This document shows, one piece after another, positions 1-6,151 of a stretch of 6,151 nucleotides of DNA. The notes under the pieces were generated by a model. That model worked only from the letters and a program-made list of their open reading frames with translations, was not told where the DNA came from and made no database searches. The position numbers were made by a program, and so were the translations under genes. Numbering within the stretch: the first letter of the stretch is position 1; each line of letters begins with the position of its first letter. Origin of the DNA: Saprospiraceae bacterium (GTDB taxonomy: Bacteria; Bacteroidota; Bacteroidia; Chitinophagales; Saprospiraceae); the NCBI GenBank assembly GCA_025455635.1, contig JALOMF010000268.1:1-6151 (forward strand), in the 5' to 3' direction.

Positions 1-1
1 A

Positions 2-2977
2 TCGGGTGGGCAGCCATCGTTCGCCAATGGCACCTTTGCGCCGGAGGGCGTCTGGTCAGACCTTTGGGATGGCGACTACCCCACCAACGGGATTTGGCAG
101 TTACTTGCAATTGACGACCAACAAGGTTTCAACGGAACAATACTCGATTGGACCATCACCTTTGAACCGCTTTACCAAGTATTTTACGAATGGACGCCCG
201 CCGATGGGTTGAGTTGTACCGACTGCCCAAACCCAATCGCCACACCCTCACAAACGACAACTTACACCGTAACAGCGTCCGACACCTACGGCTGCACCGT
301 GCAGGATAGCATCACCATCACTGTCAAAGATGTGCTCGACGCCCCCAATGTCAACTGCACGGACGTGACCAACAATAGCATCACTTTCACGTGGCCGCCA
401 GTTGCTGGCGCAACGATGGGCTACATGGTGAGCTTAAACGGTGGGCCAAACGTGTTGACGTTCAACACTTCGGAGGCGCTGACTGGCTTGGCACTGGACA
501 CCGAAGTGACCATTGAGGTTTTTGCAGTAGGGGAATGTGACGGTTTGGTCGGAACAGCCACCTGTTCTACCCCACCCTGCACCGCCCCCAATTTGATGAT
601 TTCGAGCATCAGCGGCGTAAGCTGCAACGGCGGCACTAATGGCAGCGTGACCTTGCTGGCCAGCGGAGGTGCAGGTGACTACACCTATACTTTCAACGGT
701 GTTGACAACACAACGGGCGTGTTTTCCAATATTGCCGAAGGCACCTACACTGCCAGCGTAGTGGACTCTTGGAATTGCCCGAACACCCTACAAGTCGTAG
801 TACCTGCACCACAAGCACTTGATATTCAACCGATTGTAACCACGCCAGTTAGCTGCAATGGATTCAGTGACGCCGAACTATCGGCACCGACGACCGGTGG
901 AAACGGCGCCTACAGCTATGTTTGGAGCAACGGCCAAACGGGCATGGCAGCCACCAATTTTGCCGCAGGCACGCACACAGTCACAGTCACAGATGCCAAT
1001 GGTTGCACTGCAAATGCCAGCATCACCCTTGACGAGCCAGTGCTCCTCACCCTTTCAACTGCGGTGGATGATGCCACCTGCTTCGGCCAAGCCACAGGCA
1101 GTGCCCAGGTTCTGATAGCTGGGGGCACTGCTGATTACGACATCAATTGGGATGCCGCAGCAGGCAATGCCTCAACAGCGACAGTCAACAACCTTGGCGC
1201 TGGCAACTATGCCGTGACCGTAACCGATGCCAACGGCTGCACAGCTTCGGCCGCTGCGGTTGTGGGGGAACCCAGCCAACTCACAGCGGCTGTTGACCCC
1301 ACCGACCCTGCCTGCAACGGTGCCTCGACGGGCACAGCAACGGCAACGGCGAATGGCGGAACCACAGGTTACACCTTCGCTTGGAGCAACGGTGACACGG
1401 GCCCTTCGGCAGACCAACTACCAGCTGGCAATCACTCGGTTACTGTGACCGACGCTCAGGGTTGTACCGCTACGGCTACCACCACATTGGTCAATCCTCC
1501 CGGCATCAACCTTCAACTCACGCCCGTTGCAGCAGCATGTTTTGGTGAAAACAGCGGGAGCGTTGCCGCAGCTGCTTCGGGTGGCACTAGCCCCTTGACT
1601 TATCTCTGGAACAATGGCGCTACCAGCCCCAACTTGCCAAACCTCACCGCCGGGCAATACTGCCTGACCGTTACGGATGCAGGGGGATGCACTTCCACGG
1701 CTTGTGCGACCGTGGCACAACCGAGCAACTTGGCTTTGAACCTTGACCCGACAAATGCCAACTGCAATGGCGTCAATTCAGGTGAAATTGACTTGAGCAT
1801 CAGCGGAGGAGTGGGGCCTTACCAGCATACTTGGAGCAATGGCTCCACAGACGAAGACCTAACAGGGCTGGCCGCCGATGCTTACGAGGTGACGGTCACG
1901 GATGCAAACGGCTGCACTGAAATTGCGCAAGCAGAACTGGTGGACAATGCAGCGCTGGCTTGTGTTTTTGAAAATGAACTTGTGAAATGCAAAGAGGAAG
2001 CCACGGGGTCGGCGAGGGCATTGCCAAGTGGCGGCGAGCTTCCCTACGGCTATCTCTGGTCAACCGGGCTTACTGGCAGCTCAATAAACAATGTGACGGC
2101 AGGCGATTACCTGCTAACAGTCACCGACGCCAACGGATGTTCGGCGGTGTTCGATACCCAAGTGGAAGAGCCGACCGACTCTTTGAAGGGTGTGCTTGAA
2201 CTTGATTATGTTTCCTGCTACGGAGAGCGGGATGGTCGAATCGCTGTGATTGCCGTGGGTGGCACTGGCCCTTACCAATACAGCTTGGACAGCGCCCAGT
2301 TCAACGGGGCCACGGTTTACAACAACCTTGATTTTGGGCTATATGACCTTGTCATCCGTGATGCAAACGGTTGCCTTTGGGAGCAAAAACAGATTTACAT
2401 CGGAGAGCCAAAAGAACTGCGGGTAAGCCTTGGCCCAGATACGACACTGAACTATGGAACTACCCTGCTGCTGAATCCTGCTATTTCCAATTTGACGAAT
2501 CCGAGCGGGGCCGTTTTCCATTGGTTTTCCAACAATCCGCAAATGCAGGCTGTGGACACGACAAGCCGTGTCGGTGAGTTTTTGGTCATAAGCCCAACCA
2601 GCGTGACCTTCACCGTGGTGGATGAAAACGGGTGTACTGCCGAGGACCTCATCAATATTTTTGTGCGGGCAAACCGGGATGTGTTGGTGCCAACTGGCTT
2701 TGCGCCAAGTGCGGGCGGCAATTTGCTCAACGACCACCTGCACGTGCATGGCAATAGCGAAATGGTCAAGGAAATCACGCTTTTCAGGGTGTTTGACCGT
2801 TGGGGCGAGCTGGTTTACCAAGCAACCAATTTCGGCATCAATGCTGCTGATATTGGCTGGGATGGCAATTTCAAGGGCAAGGAAATGCCAGCTGGGGTTT
2901 ACGCCTGGTATTTAGAAGTGGAGTATGTGGATGGTGAAAAGGCTAAGTACCGGGGTGAATCCACTTTGGTTCGTTAG
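2..2977 (+). CDS. Giant T9SS-secreted surface protein with P-domain, FN3 and eight SprB repeats (5'-truncated by window edge)
   Basis: The frame is open from the left edge to a TAG at 2975-2977, so 991 C-terminal residues are visible and the true start lies upstream. The TTG at 209 is not a believable start because clear domain sequence precedes it. Domains in order: end of a proprotein-convertase P/Homo B domain (2-163; NGIWQLLAIDD, then GTILDWTITF); a PKD/Ig-like segment (about 173-328; TTTYTVTASDTYGC); a fibronectin-III-like domain (about 338-580); eight SprB-like repeats (599-2419); a second PKD/Ig-like segment (2420-2680); and a gliding-motility-associated C-terminal domain (2681-2974). 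By family knowledge such proteins cross the outer membrane through the type IX system and act at the cell surface as adhesins or gliding adhesins, sometimes with an N-terminal enzyme. Whether this one carries a protease or other enzyme cannot be seen. The repeats and sorting domain are secure; the biological role is inference. Confidence 0.93.
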   Translation, partial: SGGQPSFANGTFAPEGVWSDLWDGDYPTNGIWQLLAIDDQQGFNGTILDWTITFEPLYQVFYEWTPADGLSCTDCPNPIATPSQTTTYTVTASDTYGCTVQDSITITVKDVLDAPNVNCTDVTNNSITFTWPPVAGATMGYMVSLNGGPNVLTFNTSEALTGLALDTEVTIEVFAVGECDGLVGTATCSTPPCTAPNLMISSISGVSCNGGTNGSVTLLASGGAGDYTYTFNGVDNTTGVFSNIAEGTYTASVVDSWNCPNTLQVVVPAPQALDIQPIVTTPVSCNGFSDAELSAPTTGGNGAYSYVWSNGQTGMAATNFAAGTHTVTVTDANGCTANASITLDEPVLLTLSTAVDDATCFGQATGSAQVLIAGGTADYDINWDAAAGNASTATVNNLGAGNYAVTVTDANGCTASAAAVVGEPSQLTAAVDPTDPACNGASTGTATATANGGTTGYTFAWSNGDTGPSADQLPAGNHSVTVTDAQGCTATATTTLVNPPGINLQLTPVAAACFGENSGSVAAAASGGTSPLTYLWNNGATSPNLPNLTAGQYCLTVTDAGGCTSTACATVAQPSNLALNLDPTNANCNGVNSGEIDLSISGGVGPYQHTWSNGSTDEDLTGLAADAYEVTVTDANGCTEIAQAELVDNAALACVFENELVKCKEEATGSARALPSGGELPYGYLWSTGLTGSSINNVTAGDYLLTVTDANGCSAVFDTQVEEPTDSLKGVLELDYVSCYGERDGRIAVIAVGGTGPYQYSLDSAQFNGATVYNNLDFGLYDLVIRDANGCLWEQKQIYIGEPKELRVSLGPDTTLNYGTTLLLNPAISNLTNPSGAVFHWFSNNPQMQAVDTTSRVGEFLVISPTSVTFTVVDENGCTAEDLINIFVRANRDVLVPTGFAPSAGGNLLNDHLHVHGNSEMVKEITLFRVFDRWGELVYQATNFGINAADIGWDGNFKGKEMPAGVYAWYLEVEYVDGEKAKYRGESTLVR
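599..2419 (+). repeat. Array of eight SprB-like protein repeats (74-78 codons each)
   Basis: Eight consecutive protein repeats, by eye: R1 599-820, R2 821-1048, R3 1049-1282, R4 1283-1507, R5 1508-1732, R6 1733-1957, R7 1958-2185, R8 2186-2419. The common pattern is (S/A)CxG, a G(S/T/E)-rich strand, GG, a Y-x-(W/F) strand, then AGxYxVTVTDANGC and usually a closing EP or QP. Every repeat keeps two cysteines, one near residue 10 and one in the NGC position near residue 60. R2 and R4-R7 have the W-S/N-x-G form (R3 has W-D), whereas R1 and R8 have other central strands (TFNG and SLDSAQFNG). Third positions differ freely between copies, for example in the VTVTDANGC segments, so this is an old protein-level repeat and not a recent DNA tandem expansion. 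The family is named after the gliding adhesin SprB of Flavobacterium johnsoniae. Confidence 0.9.
2681..2974 (+). other. Type B T9SS C-terminal sorting domain (gliding motility-associated C-terminal domain)
   Basis: The last 98 residues of the surface protein match the gliding-motility-associated C-terminal domain (CHU_C / TIGR04131 type). Visible hallmarks are the VPTGFAP opening, an LLNDHLHVHG segment, FRVFDRWGELVYQATNF, a GWDGNFKGKEMPAGVYAW core and a terminal STLVR. The domain directs export across the outer membrane by the type IX system. The usual opening PNxFxPNGDGxND is altered to PTGFAPSAGGNLLND, losing the NGDG acidic turn but keeping the final ND. Confidence 0.9.
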
Positions 2978-3011
2978 TGGTTTTTCAAGCTTGATTCGAT
3001 TAAATATTTTT

Positions 3012-3569
3012 ATGCGGCTTAAAATTTTATTGCTTGTGTTGGGTACTACCGCTGCGAGGCTTGCTGCCCAAACTTCTCCAGCAGCTGGATTTCACATTGG
3101 AATACCCTTCATTCACGAGACCTTGAAAGAAGGGCGCAAGTACAAGCCTTATCAACTTTTGTTTTATTACAATTTCACGAACTTGTTGAAGGGCAAAAAA
3201 AACGACCTCTACGTTTACTTGGAGCCACAGTTGGTCTGGGTCCATTTTTCACCAAAAGACAAACAAGAGTGGGAGTTCGGCTCGAACTTGGGGCTTGAAT
3301 ACCGCTGGAACGTTTCAGGGAAAACAGCCCTCACGGCGGCCATCGGCGCAGGGCCGCATTTCATCACCGTGAAAACCCGGCAGCAGCACCGGGGCTTTAT
3401 TTTCTCCGATAACTTCACGGCTGGGCTACACCAAAAACTGGGGGACAGCGGCATGAACCTCGACCTCAAGATGCGCTTCCGGCATATTTCCAACGCAAAC
3501 CTGGCCAAGCCAAACATTGGAATTGACTCATGGTTTGTGATTGCTGGACTAACGAAGGACTTGAGGTAA
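3012..3569 (+). CDS. PagL-like lipid A 3-O-deacylase (acyloxyacyl hydrolase family), outer-membrane protein
   Basis: A 185-residue protein. The start at 3012 is chosen because it begins a textbook signal peptide (MRLKILLLVLGTTAARLAAQ, cleavage likely after AAQ near residue 20). An in-frame ATG at 2925 would overlap the upstream gene and bury this signal. The rest alternates amphipathic strands, as expected of a small beta-barrel. Near the C-terminus RFRHISNANLAKPNIGID (residues 155-172) matches the PagL active-site region: His158 and Ser160 align with the catalytic His126/Ser128 of Pseudomonas PagL, and Asp172 falls exactly 14 residues after the His, where PagL has Glu140. The PagL family removes the 3-O-linked acyl chain of lipid A in the outer membrane. 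The gene follows the surface-protein gene by 34 bp on the same strand, so co-transcription is possible. No Shine-Dalgarno is visible, which is normal in Bacteroidota. The family is quite certain; activity is inferred. Confidence 0.8.
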   Translation: MRLKILLLVLGTTAARLAAQTSPAAGFHIGIPFIHETLKEGRKYKPYQLLFYYNFTNLLKGKKNDLYVYLEPQLVWVHFSPKDKQEWEFGSNLGLEYRWNVSGKTALTAAIGAGPHFITVKTRQQHRGFIFSDNFTAGLHQKLGDSGMNLDLKMRFRHISNANLAKPNIGIDSWFVIAGLTKDLR

Positions 3570-3588
3570 GCTTGCTTTTCTTTGGTTG

Positions 3589-3606
3589 AAAAACGGGGTT
3601 TGCCGT
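3589..3606 (-). terminator. Weak candidate terminator after the MATE gene
   Basis: Read on the minus strand just past the MATE stop codon there is a 4-bp stem ACGG/CCGT (3603-3606 with 3593-3596), extendable by two G-U pairs, with a six-base loop and followed by a T-run (3589-3593). The stem is short, and the 43-bp gap between the two convergent genes leaves little room for anything stronger. Low confidence. Confidence 0.25.
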
Positions 3607-3612
3607 CCCGCC

Positions 3613-4998
3613 TTAAATCTTCACTTCTTTCCATTTTCCTCGCTTGAAAATAACGACCAGCACCAAAGCCATGATGGTCTCGGCGATGACGACTGACCAC
3701 ACGACCCCGTTCAGCCCCCATTTGAGCTGGGTGGCGAGGTACCAGCCAAGCGGAATCTCGATTAGCCAGAAGCAGACGATGTTGATGAGCGTGGGGGTCA
3801 TCGTGTCGCCAGCCCCGTTGAATGCCGATGAAATGACCATGCCGTAGGCGAAGAAAACATAGCCCACGGAGAAGATTCGGAGCGACATTGCGGCAGCCTC
3901 CACTACCACGGGGTTAGGGTCGAAAAGTAAGGCAATCTGTTTTGCGAAGATGAAATAGAACACAGACACGACCAGCATGAACATCATGTCCAAGGTGGCG
4001 GCACGCCAAACGCTGGCTTCGGCACGTTCGGGTTGCTTGGCTCCTAGATTTTGCCCAACCAAGGTAGCCGCAGCATTGGCCATGCCCCAAGCCGGCATGA
4101 TGGTAAACACAATGATACGGATTGCGATGGTGTAGCCGGCCACCACTTCGGTACCCGACTCAGCCACTATCCGCATCAAGAACATCCACGAAGCACTGGC
4201 AATAATCCATTGAAATGCACCGGTGCTGGCCACCCGGAGCATACTGACGATGGTTTCCCAATGCACAACGAGGTGCCGCCGGGCAATTCGTATGAGGTTC
4301 GTGCCCCGAAGTAGAAGATACAGCTGAATGCAGACCCCAACCCCACGACCGATACAGGTGGCCAAGGCTGCGCCTTCTACGCCCATGGCTGGGATAGGCC
4401 CTAGGCCAAAAATGAAAATGGGGTCAAGTATGATATTGATGCCATTGGAAAGTACCAATACCCACATGGCTACGCTGGCATTGCCCACGCCACGGAACAC
4501 GGCATTGAGCAGGAAGATGAACATGATGACGACATTTGTCCCGTAGATTATTTTTGTGTAACCAATGCATTCGGCCACTTGGCGGTCGGTGGCCCCCATC
4601 AATCGCAGAATGTCCTCAGCGAAAACGATACCAACCACCGTGAAAATCACAGACAAAACCATCGCTATCCAGATGGCTTGCACAGCGGATTTAGCCGCAC
4701 CTTCGGGGTCGTTTTCGCCCGTTCGGCGGGCAACGGTGGCAGTCGCTGCGGCACCCAGCCCCATCGCCACCGCATAAATGATGGTGACGACACTCTCGGT
4801 CATACCCACTGTAGCGGCGGCTTCCGCACTGACTTTTGAAACGAAATAGATGTCGGCCAAGGCGAACAAACCCTCCATCAGCATTTCCAACACCATCGGT
4901 ATGCTTAAAAGAACGATGGCCCTGTTGATACTACCTGCGGTAAATTCTTGTTCCTTCCCCGACAAGGCTTCTTTTAGGGTCGCAAATATTTTTGACAT
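3613..4998 (-). CDS. MATE family multidrug/metabolite efflux transporter
   Basis: A complete 461-residue integral membrane protein, the usual MATE length, with about twelve hydrophobic helices. The two halves show the family's internal duplication: GLGAAATATVARRTGENDPE (residues 80-99) corresponds to GMANAAATLVGQNLGAKQPE (305-324), and VFRGVGNASVAM (168-179) to AFNGAGDTMTPT (392-403). Helix 1 contains P34, E38, E42 and D49, acidic residues of the type that couple cation flow in MATE proteins. By family, it exports organic cations or other small molecules across the inner membrane using a Na+ or H+ gradient; the substrate cannot be told from sequence. The ATG at 4996-4998 is the only start: an in-frame stop at 5056-5058 lies upstream with no other Met between. 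The gene is convergent with the PagL-like gene and divergent from the flippase gene, so it is probably monocistronic. Confidence 0.93.
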   Translation of the reverse strand: MSKIFATLKEALSGKEQEFTAGSINRAIVLLSIPMVLEMLMEGLFALADIYFVSKVSAEAAATVGMTESVVTIIYAVAMGLGAAATATVARRTGENDPEGAAKSAVQAIWIAMVLSVIFTVVGIVFAEDILRLMGATDRQVAECIGYTKIIYGTNVVIMFIFLLNAVFRGVGNASVAMWVLVLSNGINIILDPIFIFGLGPIPAMGVEGAALATCIGRGVGVCIQLYLLLRGTNLIRIARRHLVVHWETIVSMLRVASTGAFQWIIASASWMFLMRIVAESGTEVVAGYTIAIRIIVFTIMPAWGMANAAATLVGQNLGAKQPERAEASVWRAATLDMMFMLVVSVFYFIFAKQIALLFDPNPVVVEAAAMSLRIFSVGYVFFAYGMVISSAFNGAGDTMTPTLINIVCFWLIEIPLGWYLATQLKWGLNGVVWSVVIAETIMALVLVVIFKRGKWKEVKI

Positions 4999-5203
4999 TT
5001 GTAAAACAGTTGGATGACGAAGGCTAAGTGGTTGCGAAGGTAGGAATTTGGTGACTTAGCGGCTTTAACCCCTTTCAAATAAGCAAAAGTTCCTTCATGG
5101 TTCTGTTTGTGGATTACTTTTGCCGTTCCATGTTTTTTGAGCAGCGAAAGCACCATTTTTGAGCTTCGCCATGCAAAACCATGAAACTGAGGAACCGCTA
5201 GCT
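4999..5203. other. Divergent intergenic region between MATE and flippase genes
   Basis: About 205 bases separate the two divergent starts (172 if the flippase began at 5171). It contains the candidate flippase promoter and one 7-bp inverted repeat, GCTAAGT at 5023-5029 and ACTTAGC at 5054-5060, separated by 24 bases. I see no convincing TAnnTTTG promoter for the minus-strand MATE gene; the nearest is TACCTTCG with one mismatch, read on the minus strand within the inverted-repeat loop. No RNA gene or conserved small ORF is apparent. Confidence 0.6.
5094..5122 (+). promoter_or_regulatory. Candidate Bacteroidota-type promoter for the flippase gene
   Basis: TACTTTTG at 5115-5122 matches the Bacteroidota -7 consensus TAnnTTTG exactly. 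A weak -33 partner (TTC at 5094-5096, consensus TTG) lies 18 bases upstream. Transcription would start near 5128-5130, giving a leader of roughly 75 bases to the ATG at 5204 (about 40 to the ATG at 5171). The position in the divergent gap and the orientation fit, but an eight-base motif with two free positions is not rare. Confidence 0.4.
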
Positions 5204-6151
5204 ATGTCCCTTTTAAAAAAATTAGCAGGTGAAACTGCCATTTATGGCCTGAGCAGCATCCTGGGCCGCATCATCAATTTCCTCTTGGTGCCCATCCACA
5301 GCCGGGTGTTTTTGGAGGGTGAATTTGGGGTTTCACAAAAGCTCTATGCCTACGTTGGGATTGCAATGGTCTTTTTCACTTTCCGTTTGGAGACTGCTTT
5401 TTTCCGCTATGGCACCGACCCGGCCGAACGGGAGCGCAGTTTTGGTACAGCGCTCTACACCTTGTTGGTGGCCACGGCATTGTGGCTAACATCCGGCCTG
5501 ATTTTTTTGCAGCCCGTGGCCGATTGGATGTTCTTGCCCGACCGCACCGACTTGGTCGGGATGGTGCTGTTCATCATCGCACTCGATGTTCTGGCCGAAA
5601 TCCCGTTCGCTAGGCTAAGGCTGGAAAAGCGGCCTGTGAGGTTTGCCACCATAAAAATCATTGGTATCCTTGTCAACGTAGTCCTCAATTTGGCCATATT
5701 CATCTGGTGGCGCAACCATCCAAGCACCACTTTTTTTGGAGCAAAATACTCCACGGAGTTTGGCATCGGCTATGTTTTTCTTGCGAACCTGGCAGCAAGT
5801 GCTTTCGTGCTACTGCTACTTTATTTGGGCTTTTTTTCAAAAAAAGGGTCGGAAAACAGTGCCGAGATACTGGACGTTCCAGCGCAAAAAGCAACCCATT
5901 CCCGGCTTCAGTTCGATTGGAAGCTTTTCAAGCAGATGGCTCGGTACTCAGCACCATTGGTCGTGGTTGGCTTTGCAGGCGTAGCGGACGAGACGCTTGA
6001 CCGCATTCTGCAAGAGCGGCTTTTGCCCGGGACGCTGGAGGAAAACCAAGCCACTATGGGCATTTACTCGGCATGCTACAAACTGACCGTGATACTTGCC
6101 TTGTTCACGCAAGCCTTCCGCTACGCAGCCGAGCCTTTTTTCTTCGCAAAT
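5204..6151 (+). CDS. Wzx-like polysaccharide/oligosaccharide flippase (3'-truncated by window edge)
   Basis: The frame is open to the right edge, giving 316 residues with no stop; family members usually run to about 450-500, so roughly a third is missing. The N-terminus MSLLKKLAGETAIYGLSSIL is the standard opening of Bacteroidota lipopolysaccharide/oligosaccharide flippases, followed by RVFLEGEFGVSQKLYAYV and FRLETAFFRYG. About eight hydrophobic helices are visible (roughly residues 9-32, 44-66, 80-102, 115-140, 147-170, 187-211, 247-262, 285-306), with a hydrophilic loop at 212-240. The late segment ADETLDRILQERLLP and the ending QAFRYAAEPFFF are also typical. By family, it moves lipid-linked glycan intermediates across the inner membrane for surface polysaccharide assembly. 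The start at 5204 is preferred because it fits the family N-terminus; an in-frame ATG at 5171 would add 11 acidic residues. It is transcribed divergently from the MATE gene. Confidence 0.9.
   Translation, partial: MSLLKKLAGETAIYGLSSILGRIINFLLVPIHSRVFLEGEFGVSQKLYAYVGIAMVFFTFRLETAFFRYGTDPAERERSFGTALYTLLVATALWLTSGLIFLQPVADWMFLPDRTDLVGMVLFIIALDVLAEIPFARLRLEKRPVRFATIKIIGILVNVVLNLAIFIWWRNHPSTTFFGAKYSTEFGIGYVFLANLAASAFVLLLLYLGFFSKKGSENSAEILDVPAQKATHSRLQFDWKLFKQMARYSAPLVVVGFAGVADETLDRILQERLLPGTLEENQATMGIYSACYKLTVILALFTQAFRYAAEPFFFAN

Noticed and set aside
209..211. TTG at 209 as the start of the large surface protein
   Set aside because: The same frame is open to the window edge and encodes the P-domain and the first part of a PKD-like segment, so the gene starts upstream.
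6..212. Open frame of 68 codons at the left edge, starting ATG at 6
   Set aside because: It overlaps the in-frame P-domain coding sequence of the large surface protein, and its translation has no recognisable features.
2339..2821. A 160-codon minus-strand open frame within the surface-protein gene
   Set aside because: It is antisense to well-supported domain sequence (R8, the PKD-like segment and the sorting domain) and has no coherent protein features.
2925..3011. Upstream ATG at 2925 as the start of the PagL-like gene
   Set aside because: It would overlap the preceding gene by 53 bases and place 29 residues before a clear signal peptide that starts at 3012.
4974..5156. A 60-codon minus-strand frame overlapping the MATE start and the intergenic region
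   Set aside because: It overlaps the MATE gene out of frame, lacks any recognisable motif, and is short enough to be chance.
5211..5221. T TTA AAA slippery-like heptamer and A7 run at codons 3-6 of the flippase gene
   Set aside because: A -1 shift meets a stop at 5230, so no useful product results; lysine-leucine codons in an AT-rich start region explain it.
5838..5984. Alternative-frame continuation of the flippase after the T7-C-A7 tract as a programmed frameshift product
   Set aside because: The product would lose the conserved ETLDRIL and FRYAAEPFFF segments seen in the zero frame, so the zero frame is the functional one.

Overview
The window looks like a chromosomal fragment from a member of the Bacteroidota. 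The first gene encodes SprB-type repeats and a C-terminal sorting domain of the gliding-motility/type IX secretion (T9SS) kind, which is essentially restricted to that phylum. Start codons lack clear Shine-Dalgarno sequences, and the one promoter-like element I find fits the Bacteroidota -7 consensus TAnnTTTG. The moderate GC content and the very long SprB-repeat protein with a P-domain would suit the Saprospirales/Lewinella group, but that is a guess.

Layout. (1) Positions 2-2977, + strand: the 3' part (991 codons) of a giant surface protein whose N-terminus lies outside the window. It contains the end of a proprotein-convertase P-domain, a PKD/Ig-like segment, a fibronectin-III-like domain, eight SprB-like repeats, another PKD/Ig-like segment and a type B T9SS sorting domain. 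(2) Positions 3012-3569, + strand, 34 bp downstream: a small exported outer-membrane protein of the PagL lipid A 3-O-deacylase family. (3) Positions 3613-4998, - strand, convergent with it: a complete 12-TM MATE efflux transporter. (4) Positions 4999-5203: a divergent intergenic region with a candidate promoter for the last gene. (5) Positions 5204-6151, + strand, running off the right edge: the N-terminal 316 codons of a Wzx-like polysaccharide/oligosaccharide flippase.

How they fit together. All four proteins concern the cell envelope: a secreted surface adhesin, a lipid A-modifying enzyme, a drug/metabolite exporter and a lipid-linked glycan flippase. The first two may be co-transcribed. 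Lipid A O-deacylation has been linked to T9SS cargo handling in Porphyromonas, so that pairing is the most interesting hypothesis here, though it rests on adjacency only. The MATE and flippase genes belong to the same MOP transporter superfamily and are transcribed divergently from a shared region of about 0.2 kb. I see no RNA genes, CRISPR arrays, insertion sequences, phage genes or clearly novel system. No gene-free stretch exceeds 300 bases.
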